The notes beneath the pieces were generated by a model, which saw only the letters and a program-made list of their open reading frames with translations, did not search any database and had not been told where the DNA came from. From Capnocytophaga sp. oral taxon 878 (GTDB lineage Bacteria; Bacteroidota; Bacteroidia; Flavobacteriales; Flavobacteriaceae), in NCBI RefSeq assembly GCF_002999135.1, contig NZ_CP027229.1, positions 2,889,501 through 2,953,500 on the forward strand: DNA of 64,000 nt, read 5' to 3'. Shown here piece by piece: positions 17,554 through 26,637 of this stretch (positions within the stretch are counted from its first letter, which is position 1; each line of letters opens with the position of its first letter). The position numbers and the translations under genes are program-made.

Positions 17554-18651
17554 TTAGTTAATGCTTTCAAATATTTTACCTGGTAGCGGGCGTATAGCTC
17601 CTTTTAGTTCTAATTGAAATAGAAGATTAGAAAGCTCATATATAGGTATCTGGCAGCCTAAAGATAAGTTGTCCATACTTTGTTTCCCATTGTTTTTGAG
17701 GTATTTTAGAATGTTTTCTTCCTCTGTAGTGAGGCTTACAAAAAGCTCTTGTTGTATAGGTTGAGGTTTGGGACTCTCCCAATTTAGGTCGGTAATTAGC
17801 TGTTGTGCTGAGATTAGCAATTGAGCTTGACTATCATGTATAAGTTGATTACATCCAGCACTATTAATATCGTTGTATTTGCCAGGTAAAGCAAAAACTT
17901 GCCGACTGTATGAATTTGCAATACCAGCAGTAACTAGACTTCCTCCTCGGTGGCTTGATTCAATTACTATTGTAGCCTCGGCAAGTCCTGCAATAATACG
18001 ATTACGGCTTAAGAAATTTTTTCTATCAAAAGGGCTTAAGAATCCAAAATCAGTAATAAAACCACCATTAGCTATCATTGCAGCACAGTACTCAGTATGT
18101 GCTTTAGGATAAATGATATTAAGCCCATGAGCAAGGCAAGCTACTGTTTGTATCCCATTTTTAATAGCTTCCTTATGCGCACTGATGTCTATTCCATAGG
18201 CATAACCACTTATAATTACAACATCAAGTTGTGCTAACTCATAAACAAACTGTTTTATAAAGTCAGTGCCGTAGGTAGTAGCATTACGTGTGCCTACAAT
18301 AGCAAGTATTCGTTTATTTTTTAGATTGATGTTTCCTTTCTGAAAGAAAACGATAGGGCTGTCAGGACATTTTTTTAGCAGATAAGGATAATCTTTATCA
18401 ATATAACTGACTACTTGTATGTTATTTTTGCTGCAGAAATTTAGTTCAGTTTCAGCTTCTTGTAACCATTGTGATTTTTGTAGTTTTTCAATGATTTTAT
18501 TGCCTATACCTGGTATTTTCTGAAGTATTTTTTTTGGTTGAGTAAAAATTTCTTTGGCACTTCCAAAGTGATTAATGAGCTTTTTGGCAGTAATATCACC
18601 TACCATTTCAGTTTTTTTTAAGGCTATAAGGTATAATAATTCTTCTTCCAT
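17554..18651 (-). CDS. dprA: DNA processing protein DprA
   Basis: A 365-residue DprA/Smf protein. The N-terminal helix-hairpin-helix region (LINHFGSAKEIF, IPGIGNKIIEKL) is followed by the Rossmann-like DNA-binding core: VGTRNATTYG, ISGYAYGIDISAH, LAHGLNIIYP, RNRIIAGLA and RGGSLVTA, and by a C-terminal winged helix (LSLGCQIPIYELSNLL). In transformable bacteria DprA protects incoming single-stranded DNA and loads RecA. A ComF homologue is at 8258. It lies 47 nt behind the phosphoesterase gene. Confidence 0.95.
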   Translation of the reverse strand: MEEELLYLIALKKTEMVGDITAKKLINHFGSAKEIFTQPKKILQKIPGIGNKIIEKLQKSQWLQEAETELNFCSKNNIQVVSYIDKDYPYLLKKCPDSPIVFFQKGNINLKNKRILAIVGTRNATTYGTDFIKQFVYELAQLDVVIISGYAYGIDISAHKEAIKNGIQTVACLAHGLNIIYPKAHTEYCAAMIANGGFITDFGFLSPFDRKNFLSRNRIIAGLAEATIVIESSHRGGSLVTAGIANSYSRQVFALPGKYNDINSAGCNQLIHDSQAQLLISAQQLITDLNWESPKPQPIQQELFVSLTTEEENILKYLKNNGKQSMDNLSLGCQIPIYELSNLLFQLELKGAIRPLPGKIFESIN

Positions 18652-18694
18652 AATTATTTGTTTGTTTTGCTTGTTGTTTTTTTCAAAATAGGAA

Positions 18695-18715
18695 CCTTTT
18701 ACCTTTTACCTAATT
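18695..18715. repeat. Heptad repeat at the end of the phosphoesterase gene
   Basis: CCTTTTA CCTTTTA CCTAATT on the + strand; on the coding strand the run supplies the last codons (Gly-Lys-Arg) and stop of the phosphoesterase gene. Confidence 0.65.
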
Positions 18716-19190
18716 CAATAATCTCCAAGTTTTTTATCTCCTTTTCTTCAATCTCAAAACGTAACATTGTACGTACAGTTTGCCATCCATAAATTCCTGC
18801 CGCCCCTGGGTTTAAGTGCAGCAAACTAAATTGTTTGTCATATTGTACTTTTAAGATGTGTGAATGTCCTGAAATAAACAATTTAGGGGTTTTGGAAAGG
18901 ATCTCTTTTTTAGCTAAAGGCGTGTATTTTGTAGGGTAACCTCCTATGTGTATCATCAGTACTTCTATGCCTTCACACATAAAGCGATTTATTTCTCCAA
19001 AATATTCTCGTATCTCAGTTCCATCTATATTGCCATACACACCTCGCAAAGGTTTTACAGATTGCAATGTTTTAATTACTGTTAAGTTTCCAAAATCACC
19101 ACAGTGCCATATCTCATCAGCTTCATTGGCATAGTGCAGTATGCGATCATCTATGTATGAATGGGTATCTGATAATAATAAGATTTTCAT
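18699..19190 (-). CDS. Metallophosphoesterase, YfcE/MJ0936 type
   Basis: A 163-residue calcineurin-like phosphoesterase. Metal ligands: LSDTHS (residues 5-10), GDFGN, GNID, and the C-terminal GHSH plus LNPGA. The family has phosphodiesterase activity in vitro; the natural substrate is unclear. The start at 19190 is preferred over an upstream in-frame ATG because it gives the classic MKILLLSDTHS start and an ATGA overlap with the rnc stop, suggesting coupling. The end lies in a heptad repeat. Confidence 0.88.
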   Translation of the reverse strand: MKILLLSDTHSYIDDRILHYANEADEIWHCGDFGNLTVIKTLQSVKPLRGVYGNIDGTEIREYFGEINRFMCEGIEVLMIHIGGYPTKYTPLAKKEILSKTPKLFISGHSHILKVQYDKQFSLLHLNPGAAGIYGWQTVRTMLRFEIEEKEIKNLEIIELGKR

Positions 19191-19945
19191 TTTACATCTA
19201 GTTTGTGGTGCTGTTTCCCTTGAATTTTGTAGCAAGTGCGTTTAGCAGCAATCTCTTCAGCCTTCTTTTTAGAGGTTGAACGGGCACGAGTTACAGAAAA
19301 ACCTTGCACATGTACTTTAGCAACAAAATATTTAGTTTCAGAACGGTCTTCTATGTCTTCTTCAGCTTCAAAAGCAAAGTCCAATTTGTGTTTTTGGCAC
19401 CATTCAATTAGTAAACTTTTATGACTAATTACTTTTTCCTCTAAATATTTTATATTGATATTGGGTAAAATCAATTTTCGTTCAATAAAGCTAAAACAAG
19501 CTTTATAACCTTTGTCTAAGTAAATAGCACCTATTAAAGCTTCAAATAAGTTACCTGTGATGTTGTTTCCTAATTGGCGAGGAGTGAGCTTTGTACGTAA
19601 AAAATCTAATAAGCCAAGTTCCTCTCCTAGTTGGTTAAGGTTACGTCGTTCTACTATTTTGGAACGCATTTTGGTGAGGTAGCCCTCATCTTTCTCAGGA
19701 GCATTTGTGAAAATATAGTCAGCAATAACAGCCCCTAATATAGCATCGCCTAAGAACTCAAGTCGTTCATAACTTTTACGAGTAGCCTTTTGGTATTGGT
19801 ATGATGGATGTGTGAAAGCCTCACTGTAATATGATAAGTTTTTAGGTGAGAAGCCCAATAATTCTTTGAGTTTGCTATAAAAAATCCCGTCTTTCTTCTT
19901 TGAAGTAAGACGGGAAAAAGCTAATATTTTCTTTAAGTTAAACAC
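19187..19945 (-). CDS. rnc: Ribonuclease III
   Basis: A 252-residue double-stranded-RNA endonuclease for rRNA and mRNA maturation. The signature ERLEFLGDAILG (about 62-73) and the second acidic cluster (FEALIGAIYLDKG) form the catalytic site; residues about 170-240 are a dsRNA-binding domain (KFAFEAEEDIED-like start, KKKAEEIAA end). It lies 11 nt behind fabF, in the acpP-fabF-rnc order common in bacteria. Confidence 0.96.
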   Translation of the reverse strand: MFNLKKILAFSRLTSKKKDGIFYSKLKELLGFSPKNLSYYSEAFTHPSYQYQKATRKSYERLEFLGDAILGAVIADYIFTNAPEKDEGYLTKMRSKIVERRNLNQLGEELGLLDFLRTKLTPRQLGNNITGNLFEALIGAIYLDKGYKACFSFIERKLILPNINIKYLEEKVISHKSLLIEWCQKHKLDFAFEAEEDIEDRSETKYFVAKVHVQGFSVTRARSTSKKKAEEIAAKRTCYKIQGKQHHKLDVK

Positions 19946-19956
19946 TTACGAGTCTA

Positions 19957-21207
19957 TTATGATAACTTTTTAAATAATAAGCAAGCGTTATGACCACCAA
20001 AGCCAAAGGTATTGCTCATAGCTACTTTTACATCGCGAGCTTGAGCTTTGTTAAATGTGAAATTTAGTCGTTGGTCAATCTTCTCATCAGGAGTTTCAAA
20101 GTTAATAGTAGGTGGTACTAAACTATTCTTAATAGCTAATATTGAGGCTACTGCTTCAATAGCTCCTGCAGCTCCTAATAAGTGACCAGTCATTGATTTA
20201 GTTGAGTTTATGTTAATGTCATAAGCATGTTCACCAAAAACATCAATCACAGCCTTTGATTCTGCGATGTCTCCCAGAGGTGTTGAAGTACCATGCATAT
20301 TAATAGCATCTACTTCACTAGGCTGTACGCCTGCATCTTTTAAGCAGTTATTCATTACCAACTTAGCCCCAAGACCTTCGGGGTGAGGTGCTGTCATGTG
20401 GTGAGCATCAGCTGAAAGACCACCTCCTGCCAATTCACAATATATAGTAGCTCCGCGAGCAATTGCATGGTTATATTCTTCTAGTACAATAGCTCCAGCG
20501 CCTTCGCCTAATACAAAACCATCACGATTTGCATCGAATGGACGTGAAGCCTTTGCAGGGTTTTCGTTAAAGGTTGATAAAGCATGTAAAGCATTGAATC
20601 CACCAATACCAGCAATAGTAACTGCAGCTTCTGAACCTCCTGATACAATTACATCGGCATAACCAAAACGAATATAGTTCAGCGCGTCAATCATAGCATT
20701 AGCTGCTGAAGCACAAGCTGATACTGTAGTAAAGTTAGGTCCTCTGAAACCATATCGAATAGAAATCATTCCTGATGCAATATCAGCAATCATTTTAGGA
20801 ATGAAAAACGGATTGAAACGCGGAGTTCCGTCGCCTTGGTTAAAGGTAGTTACTTCATTTTGGAATGTTTCCAAACCACCGATTCCTGAACCCCATATCA
20901 CACCTACGCGGTCTTTATCCACTTTATCAACATCTAAGTGCGCATCTTTTATCGCTTCGTCTGAAACTACAGAGGCATATTGAGCAAATCTATCTAGCTT
21001 GCGCGCTTCTTTTCTGTCCATAAAGTCTTCAATATTAAAACCTTTAAGTTCACAAGCAAACTGAGTTTTGAACTTTGAAGCATCAAAATAGGTGATAGGA
21101 GCGGCACCGCTTTTGCCAGCTGCAAGCCCCTGCCAAAAATCTTTGGCGGTATTACCGATTGGGGTCAAAGCACCTATACCTGTTACAACAACACGTCGTC
21201 TCTCCAT
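19957..21207 (-). CDS. fabF: Beta-ketoacyl-ACP synthase II
   Basis: A 416-residue condensing enzyme that elongates acyl-ACP with malonyl-ACP in type II fatty acid synthesis. Active-site Cys165 in SACASAAN, the two histidines in MHGTSTPLGD and STKSMTGHLLGAAGA, and a Lys in the latter motif are present. It is preceded by acpP with a 94-nt gap that contains a strong inverted repeat, and followed by rnc. Confidence 0.97.
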   Translation of the reverse strand: MERRRVVVTGIGALTPIGNTAKDFWQGLAAGKSGAAPITYFDASKFKTQFACELKGFNIEDFMDRKEARKLDRFAQYASVVSDEAIKDAHLDVDKVDKDRVGVIWGSGIGGLETFQNEVTTFNQGDGTPRFNPFFIPKMIADIASGMISIRYGFRGPNFTTVSACASAANAMIDALNYIRFGYADVIVSGGSEAAVTIAGIGGFNALHALSTFNENPAKASRPFDANRDGFVLGEGAGAIVLEEYNHAIARGATIYCELAGGGLSADAHHMTAPHPEGLGAKLVMNNCLKDAGVQPSEVDAINMHGTSTPLGDIAESKAVIDVFGEHAYDININSTKSMTGHLLGAAGAIEAVASILAIKNSLVPPTINFETPDEKIDQRLNFTFNKAQARDVKVAMSNTFGFGGHNACLLFKKLS

Positions 21208-21249
21208 TAGTCTTTTTATTTTTTTAGCATTTAGGTTCTAAAAAGCAAT

Positions 21250-21293
21250 TAGGCATTAAGCTATCAACTATTAAGGTGATAGCCTAATGCCTA
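21250..21293 (-). promoter_or_regulatory. Inverted repeat between acpP and fabF
   Basis: Arm TAGGCATTAAGCTATCAAC (21250-21268) pairs with GTGATAGCCTAATGCCTA (21276-21293) apart from a mismatch and one bulge; the loop is 7 nt. No T run follows on the - strand, so it is probably a processing or stabilising hairpin and not a full terminator. It could raise acpP over fabF expression. Confidence 0.6.
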
Positions 21294-21301
21294 TAAGCTA
21301 C

Positions 21302-21538
21302 TTATTGTTTAGCGTCTTCAATGTATTTGATTGCTTGACCTACGGTCTGAATGTTTTCAGCTTGGTCATCAGGAATTTGAATGTCAAATTCTTTCTCAAA
21401 TTCCATAATCAATTCCACAGTGTCCAATGAATCTGCTCCTAAGTCGTTTGTGAAGCTTGCTTCCGCAGTTACTTCATTCTCGTCTACGCCTAATTTATCT
21501 ACGATAATGGCTTTAACTCTTGATGCAATGTCTGACAT
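21302..21538 (-). CDS. acpP: Acyl carrier protein
   Basis: A 78-residue acidic acyl carrier protein. Ser37 in [10 protein letters not shown] is the attachment point for 4'-phosphopantetheine. It carries acyl chains for FabF and the other fatty acid synthesis enzymes. It is the first gene of acpP-fabF-rnc. Confidence 0.97.
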   Translation of the reverse strand: MSDIASRVKAIIVDKLGVDENEVTAEASFTNDLGADSLDTVELIMEFEKEFDIQIPDDQAENIQTVGQAIKYIEDAKQ

Positions 21539-21571
21539 AATTTTCTTTTTTTATAACTATAATTATGAGTG

Positions 21572-21601
21572 CAAAGGTAAAGCATTTTTTTTAAATCACA
21601 A
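21572..21601 (-). promoter_or_regulatory. Promoter of acpP-fabF-rnc
   Basis: On the - strand: TTG (complement of 21599-21601), 19-nt spacer, TACCTTTG (complement of 21572-21579). Confidence 0.72.
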
Positions 21602-21689
21602 CCTTTTTGAGCAAAATATTCTACTTTTTTTATATTTTAAAACGCAAATTATCTCATTATCAGTTTTTTAAATGGTATTATTCCTGCTC

Positions 21690-21722
21690 TTTTTTTATCT
21701 TTTATCTCTTCTCTTTCTCTGC
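21690..21722. repeat. Heptad-like repeat at the end of an unknown gene
   Basis: TCTTTTTTTATCTTTTATCTCTTCTC on the + strand; coding-strand AGAGATAAAAGATAA contains the last Arg codon and stop of the 21702 gene. A degenerate relative of the CCT/AGG heptads. Confidence 0.45.
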
Positions 21723-22553
21723 TGAAATCTTAATAAGCGATGCTAAATAGCCTCTGTCTACAGCTATCCACTCTTCATAATATTTTTTGTTTTCATAGTA
21801 CCAATGCTTAAAAAACAGCTCTTTATTAGTAGGTGTAAGAGTACTTATATATGAGCTATATCCAAATTCATCATTTTTTGGTTCATACTTTTCTATAGCA
21901 CATTCATCTATTATTTTGAGCGTATTTAACTCGAAAGCGTACCAGACTCCTTGTGTAGTACTTAGTATGCCAAAATTGTTATCTACTTTCCATACATTTT
22001 CCATAAAATCACAATCGATTATCTCTTGTTTTTTGGTAATTAATGGTTCAAAGCTGGGATATGAAACTAAAATGAGTTCTGAAGAGTAAAAATCGGCTAG
22101 TAAAGCATACTTATCAAAGGTAAACATACACATTTGGTCAAGAGGAAGAGTTTTCCAGATTCTCAGTTTTTCTTGTTCTAAAACTATACAATACCCCTGA
22201 GCTCCACTTTGCCCATCAACAAGGCATATTGATATTTTATTTTCTTCTTGCAGTAACGAAAGAAATGCTTTGGGAGTATCTAAATCTTCATCTTTTATCT
22301 CTAATGATGCTACCTTATTACCATTTCTGTCAATAAGTATTAGACAAATAACACTTTCAGGATGAAGTACCGCACACCATATAAACTTCTTACTTAAAGA
22401 TAATGTATAATCGGAAATAGTACCTTTTACCAATAGCTTTTTCTTATTGTTGTGGGTATCCCATAAGCCTTCAGAGGTTTTAATAAATTCTTTATCATCT
22501 AAAAAACTATCAATGGTAGGTATGAGAGTTTTATATTCTTTTATGCAAATCAT
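21702..22553 (-). CDS. Unknown cytoplasmic protein
   Basis: A 283-residue protein without signal peptide or membrane segment. It is rich in beta-strand-like stretches with repeated aromatic residues (WDTHNNKKKLLVKG, FIWCAVLHPESV, VWYAFELNTLK), which could form propeller-like blades, but no family is recognised. It is a stand-alone gene between acpP and the orphan ketosynthase. Its last codons (EKEKR) and stop lie in heptad-like repeat DNA. Confidence 0.6.
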   Translation of the reverse strand: MICIKEYKTLIPTIDSFLDDKEFIKTSEGLWDTHNNKKKLLVKGTISDYTLSLSKKFIWCAVLHPESVICLILIDRNGNKVASLEIKDEDLDTPKAFLSLLQEENKISICLVDGQSGAQGYCIVLEQEKLRIWKTLPLDQMCMFTFDKYALLADFYSSELILVSYPSFEPLITKKQEIIDCDFMENVWKVDNNFGILSTTQGVWYAFELNTLKIIDECAIEKYEPKNDEFGYSSYISTLTPTNKELFFKHWYYENKKYYEEWIAVDRGYLASLIKISAEKEKR

Positions 22554-22649
22554 ATTATTTAATTTGTCAATTAGGCTAATACTTATTATTTCTTATATTC
22601 AAAACTCCAATATTTTATTTTTAGAGAGAAAATAAGAATATATTTCTTA

Positions 22650-23741
22650 TCACCTACTTTTAACGACTACACTTATTGCATTTCCGCCAAAGCCCACAGC
22701 ATTAATCATTATGTGTTGTAATTTGTTAGGTAGTTTTTCAGGAGTTTTTAAATAAGGTACTTCTTCAAACTTATTATGCTGTAACATCCTGATGGCCATA
22801 GCAAGATTCAGAGCTCCACTTGCTCCATAAGTATGTCCGTACTGCCATTTGTTATTGGTAAGTAGAGGAATGTCATTGCCAAAAACAGCATCAATAGCAT
22901 TAAGTTCGGCGCGATCACCTTTTATAGTACCTGTGCAATGGGTAATAATCACATCAATATGTGGATGGCCAGCACTTTCCAAAGCTCGCTGCATTGAAGT
23001 TTGTAAACAATCTCCTTTTTTTGATAGTGATACACTATGCGTTAACTTTTCGGTAGCAAAGCCAAGCCCTATAATATAGGCTAAGGCATTAGGACGCTCA
23101 CCTTTTTCTAAACAAAAACAGCCAGCTCCTTCACCGAGTACCATTGTATTCTGTCGTTTTTCCATATCCATAGCTCTACAAGGATAGGGTAGGGGTAATG
23201 AGCTATATATCTTAAGGGCTTTCACTTGTGCCAAAGTAAAAGGAGTAAGAGGAGCCTCACTACCACCTACCAAAAACCGACTTTCCATACCACTTTCTAA
23301 CCAAGCAATAGCATTAGCAATGCCATGCAAGGCAGTGGAGCAAGTAATGGAGTGAGAAAGTTCAAAACCCTCATTGTTCAAATCTTGAGCAACCCATGTA
23401 CTTATATTGCCCAAAGTGGTAGTAGGTGAAGCCAAAGTAAGGCAACTACCTTCTTGCAGGAAGTGAGTAAAATGATTTTCCCATACTTCTGTAGCTCCCC
23501 TTGATGAGCCTATGTTAATACCGAACCGCACGCCCTGCCAGCCAGCTTGGGCTACAGCATTGCGTGCGGTATGTATTGCGTAAAGTACGCTAGGATCTAA
23601 TGGAGCATATGCCACATTAGATGAGCGCAACGTTTCAATAAGAGTTCTATTTTTTTCTGAAAGTCTTCCTTGTGCAATATTGTTGTGAAGTGTTAAAGCA
23701 TTGGCAGTTAGAGTGCTTGCCCCAGTAATAGCTATTTTCAT
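22650..23741 (-). CDS. Beta-ketoacyl synthase-like protein (orphan)
   Basis: A 363-residue thiolase-fold condensing enzyme, shorter and more divergent than FabF. Predicted catalytic Cys134 (ITCSTALHG) and both histidines (THCTGTIKGD; QYGHTYGASGA) are kept, so it is probably active. Such ketosynthases occur in aryl-polyene/flexirubin-type pigment clusters of Bacteroidota, but no other gene of such a cluster is near; the partner is an SDR epimerase overlapping by 4 nt. The product is unknown. Confidence 0.8.
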   Translation of the reverse strand: MKIAITGASTLTANALTLHNNIAQGRLSEKNRTLIETLRSSNVAYAPLDPSVLYAIHTARNAVAQAGWQGVRFGINIGSSRGATEVWENHFTHFLQEGSCLTLASPTTTLGNISTWVAQDLNNEGFELSHSITCSTALHGIANAIAWLESGMESRFLVGGSEAPLTPFTLAQVKALKIYSSLPLPYPCRAMDMEKRQNTMVLGEGAGCFCLEKGERPNALAYIIGLGFATEKLTHSVSLSKKGDCLQTSMQRALESAGHPHIDVIITHCTGTIKGDRAELNAIDAVFGNDIPLLTNNKWQYGHTYGASGALNLAMAIRMLQHNKFEEVPYLKTPEKLPNKLQHIMINAVGFGGNAISVVVKSR

Positions 23742-24595
23742 AGGTTACTTCTTATCTGTTGAATATACTCTTTAATATGCTTTGTAGCGTGCCAACCCAA
23801 AGCCTCTGTTTTTTCTGTAAGTACTGGTGATGTCATACGATTACCCTTACGTTCAGGCAGCATTTGTATTTTACCACCAAAAAGCTGTGCTATTTCTAAA
23901 ATAGTGTAGCTTTCGGGACTTCCTATACCATATCCATCGCCTTTACCTTTTTCGCCTACCAATAGCAATCCTGCTACTATATCGTTTATATGTGTGAAGT
24001 TACGTTGTTGTGTGCCTGGAGCAACGACAGTTAAGGGCTCACCTCGTTTTATTTTCTCGGCAAAAAGAGCGATAAGGGTGGCATACTTGCCAGTGTTTAT
24101 TTCGCGTGGGCCGTATACATTATAGAAATACACTATTGCGTAATCTAAACCATACCACACCCCGTAGTTCTTTATAAGTTCGGTATTGGATGATTTGCTC
24201 CACGCATACGGGCTTTGGTCTTTCCCGAGTCCGCCATCACCAAACTTGGTGCTACTACCCGCATATACAAGTTTAGCCCTATGCTTGCGGCAGAACTCCA
24301 AAACTTTTAAAGTGCCAGTTTTGTTAAATAACAATACTTTATCAATATCTTCAAAACTCTGTTCTACACGTGAGTATTCGCCTAGATGGTAAATAATATC
24401 GGGGGTGAAGTTGATGAGTTCAAATATATGTTCGGTACTACCCTCAATATACTGTACTCCAGCTACGTGATTCTCACGCTTACCAGTAAAATAATTGTCT
24501 AACGAATATACTTCATTATGAGGGTCTTTGGTGAGGGCTTCACAAAGATTTGAACCTACAAATCCGGCCCCTCCTGTTACTAATATCTTTTTCAT
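23738..24595 (-). CDS. NAD-dependent epimerase/dehydratase (extended SDR)
   Basis: A 285-residue nucleotide-sugar epimerase-like enzyme. GGAGFVGSNL at residues 8-17 binds NAD; Ser-Ser-Thr and YAWSK (about 128-132) supply the catalytic Tyr and Lys. The C-terminus carries the substrate part (NFTHINDIVAGLLLV). Likely acts on a UDP- or GDP-sugar. Its last 4 nt overlap the orphan ketosynthase, so the two are translated together. Confidence 0.85.
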   Translation of the reverse strand: MKKILVTGGAGFVGSNLCEALTKDPHNEVYSLDNYFTGKRENHVAGVQYIEGSTEHIFELINFTPDIIYHLGEYSRVEQSFEDIDKVLLFNKTGTLKVLEFCRKHRAKLVYAGSSTKFGDGGLGKDQSPYAWSKSSNTELIKNYGVWYGLDYAIVYFYNVYGPREINTGKYATLIALFAEKIKRGEPLTVVAPGTQQRNFTHINDIVAGLLLVGEKGKGDGYGIGSPESYTILEIAQLFGGKIQMLPERKGNRMTSPVLTEKTEALGWHATKHIKEYIQQIRSNL

Positions 24596-24712
24596 TTGTT
24601 TTAAAAAGGACGTTTAAAAAATCGTCTTTTATTACTATGGTTATAGCTAGGAATGTAATGCTTATTAACAACTCCTAACTAATTAAATTGGTAATTTGTG
24701 GTACTATATGTT

Positions 24713-25501
24713 TTATAATTTGAACAGTTCTTGAGCGTTTTGGGTGGTGCTTTCGGTAACAGCCTTGAGAGGTATGCCCTTAAATTGTGCTATGGATTGT
24801 GCTACATAGGGCAAAAAAGCAGGTTCATTGCGGCGTTGTTGCTTATATGACAACTGCCGGTTAGGTGTGTTTTTAGGCATCATAAAAGGAGCATCGGTTT
24901 CAATAAGCATACTATCTAAGGGGACATAACGCACTACCTCTTCTAAATGAGCAAACCTGCGGCTATCACTCACTGCTCCTGTAAAACCGATATAATACCC
25001 CTTGTCCAGATATGTTTTAACCTCCTTTAAACTGCCTGTAAAGCAGTGTACTACTGCTTGAGGTAGTTGCTTATGTTCGGCAAGGATAGCGATAAAATGT
25101 TCAAAAGCAGCACGCTCATGTAAAAATAAGGGTTTGGAAACCTCTTCGGAAAGAGTGAGCTGTGCATGAAAACAAGCCTCTTGTACAGGACGTGGGGAAA
25201 AATCGCGGTCAAAATCTAGACCACATTCACCTACTGCTATAACTTGTTTTTCACTTAGTAGTGCCTTTAAAATGTTGATACTTTCATTGTTCATTGATTT
25301 AGCATCGTGAGGGTGAATGCCTGCAGTGGCAAAAAGAGTATCGGGGTACTCTTTAGCCAAAGCTAAAGCCTCTTTGCTGCTACGCACACTGGTGCCTGTT
25401 AATAAAATTTGTTCGACACCTGCATTTATTGCACGATTTATAATTTCATCACACTCACCTGCAAACTGCTTGTTGGTGAGATTTATTCCTATATCTATCA
25501 T
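24713..25501 (-). CDS. tatD: TatD family metal-dependent hydrolase
   Basis: A 262-residue TIM-barrel hydrolase with TatD metal ligands: the N-terminal motif is MIDIGINLTNKQF with the family D/H site altered (D-I-G-I-N), then GIHPHDA, GECGLDFDRDFSP, FLHERAA, VVHCFTGS and IETDAPFMMP. The family has 3'-5' exonuclease activity on DNA in E. coli. It is 18 nt behind the DUF2809 gene. Confidence 0.92.
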   Translation of the reverse strand: MIDIGINLTNKQFAGECDEIINRAINAGVEQILLTGTSVRSSKEALALAKEYPDTLFATAGIHPHDAKSMNNESINILKALLSEKQVIAVGECGLDFDRDFSPRPVQEACFHAQLTLSEEVSKPLFLHERAAFEHFIAILAEHKQLPQAVVHCFTGSLKEVKTYLDKGYYIGFTGAVSDSRRFAHLEEVVRYVPLDSMLIETDAPFMMPKNTPNRQLSYKQQRRNEPAFLPYVAQSIAQFKGIPLKAVTESTTQNAQELFKL

Positions 25502-25519
25502 TTTATTATGGGGGTAAGT

Positions 25520-25885
25520 TTATTTGTGGGTTAATTGTAAGAAGAGGCATCCTACTGTGTAGCTTATTATATCGCCCCAAGAGAAGTGATTACCTAAGAG
25601 TATATACCCTAAGCTGCCCTTAGTGAAGCCTAAATAAGAGGCTACGCCAAAGTATTGCAATGCCTCTACTACTACTGCGAAAATAAAGATTCCCCAAATT
25701 AGCTTGCTTTTGTGTTTCACTTTTACAAATGAAAGTACTAAATAATACAGCAATATTACTACTAAAGCATCGCCTATGTAGCCCCTGATAAAGCCTATGT
25801 GGCTAAAAACAGTAGCTATGAGCAACTCGACCCCCAGTAGTGCTAAAGCCCATACAAAATATTTTGGGTTAAATGTTAGTTTCAT
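25520..25885 (-). CDS. DUF2809 family membrane protein
   Basis: A 121-residue integral membrane protein with about four hydrophobic segments and the phrases RGYIGDALVVILLYYL, VEALQYF and SWGDIISYTVGC, typical of DUF2809. Function unknown. It is 2 nt behind the DUF2461 gene and 18 nt before tatD, giving a three-gene unit. Confidence 0.8.
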   Translation of the reverse strand: MKLTFNPKYFVWALALLGVELLIATVFSHIGFIRGYIGDALVVILLYYLVLSFVKVKHKSKLIWGIFIFAVVVEALQYFGVASYLGFTKGSLGYILLGNHFSWGDIISYTVGCLFLQLTHK

Positions 25886-25887
25886 AT

Positions 25888-26550
25888 TTATAAGATGCTT
25901 TCACCATTAAGGTTAGTAGTAAGGGCTTCGGTCATAAAATCAAAGAAAGGACGCATAGCCAATAGCCCTTCTGTTACTTTTTGAAAAAAATCATTTGAAA
26001 ACACATCTTCTTGGCTGTAATCATGCTTTAATAAGAATTGTTTTTTGCGCAGGTAATGAATCATAGGGTCATCTTTATCAAAGTCTTTAGGGGCAGTTTT
26101 AAGTTCATCACCCCATAGCTTGCCATCGAACTGTGTTATGATATCCTTACTATTCATTATTTGGGTAAACTCATCGGCGTTAAGGGATATTTCTTGGCGT
26201 ATGCGCAGTAAATCCTCTTTATTGGGATCAAAGAAGCCGCCCCCTATAAACGTTTCATCTGGACTTAAATGGATATAATACCCGCCCCTGTTATGAGGCT
26301 GCTTGCGCTGAATGTAGCAGCCAAAGTGTGTTTTGTAGGGAGTTTTATCTTTAGAAAAACGCAAATCACGGTAAATACGGTATATTTTTATAGGCGCAAG
26401 ACTATCGTGTTCGGCTAACTTGGCATATATTTGTTTAAAAAAATTATCGGTTAATTTTTTAGCTATTTCATAGTTATTTTTATGAGCATCAAACCAGTCT
26501 TTATGGTTATTATTGGATAGTTCGGTAAGATATTTGAAGATTGTGTGCAT
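25888..26550 (-). CDS. DUF2461 family protein
   Basis: A 220-residue soluble protein of the DUF2461/TIGR02453 family (KDWFDAHKNNYE at residues 18-29, RIYRDLRFSKDKTPYKTHFG, GGYYIHLSPDETFIGGG). Function unknown. The start at 26550 (MHTIFKYL) is chosen because the promoter's -7 box covers the upstream in-frame ATG at 26580. Confidence 0.85.
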   Translation of the reverse strand: MHTIFKYLTELSNNNHKDWFDAHKNNYEIAKKLTDNFFKQIYAKLAEHDSLAPIKIYRIYRDLRFSKDKTPYKTHFGCYIQRKQPHNRGGYYIHLSPDETFIGGGFFDPNKEDLLRIRQEISLNADEFTQIMNSKDIITQFDGKLWGDELKTAPKDFDKDDPMIHYLRKKQFLLKHDYSQEDVFSNDFFQKVTEGLLAMRPFFDFMTEALTTNLNGESIL

Positions 26551-26577
26551 AATGTTATTTACTAAGTTTTTAGGAGG

Positions 26578-26608
26578 CAAAAGTAATGAATACCCCCATA
26601 ATAGCCAA
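26578..26608 (-). promoter_or_regulatory. Promoter of DUF2461-DUF2809-tatD
   Basis: On the - strand: TTG (complement of 26606-26608), 20-nt spacer, TACTTTTG (complement of 26578-26585). Confidence 0.7.
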
Positions 26609-26637
26609 ATAAAAAACTAATTATTTTGAGATATGTA

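Noticed and set aside
24600..24632. Terminator between tatD and the epimerase gene
   Set aside because: AAAAGACG/CGTCCTTTT on the - strand can pair, but it has a mismatch and sits directly before the epimerase start, so I could not support it as a terminator.
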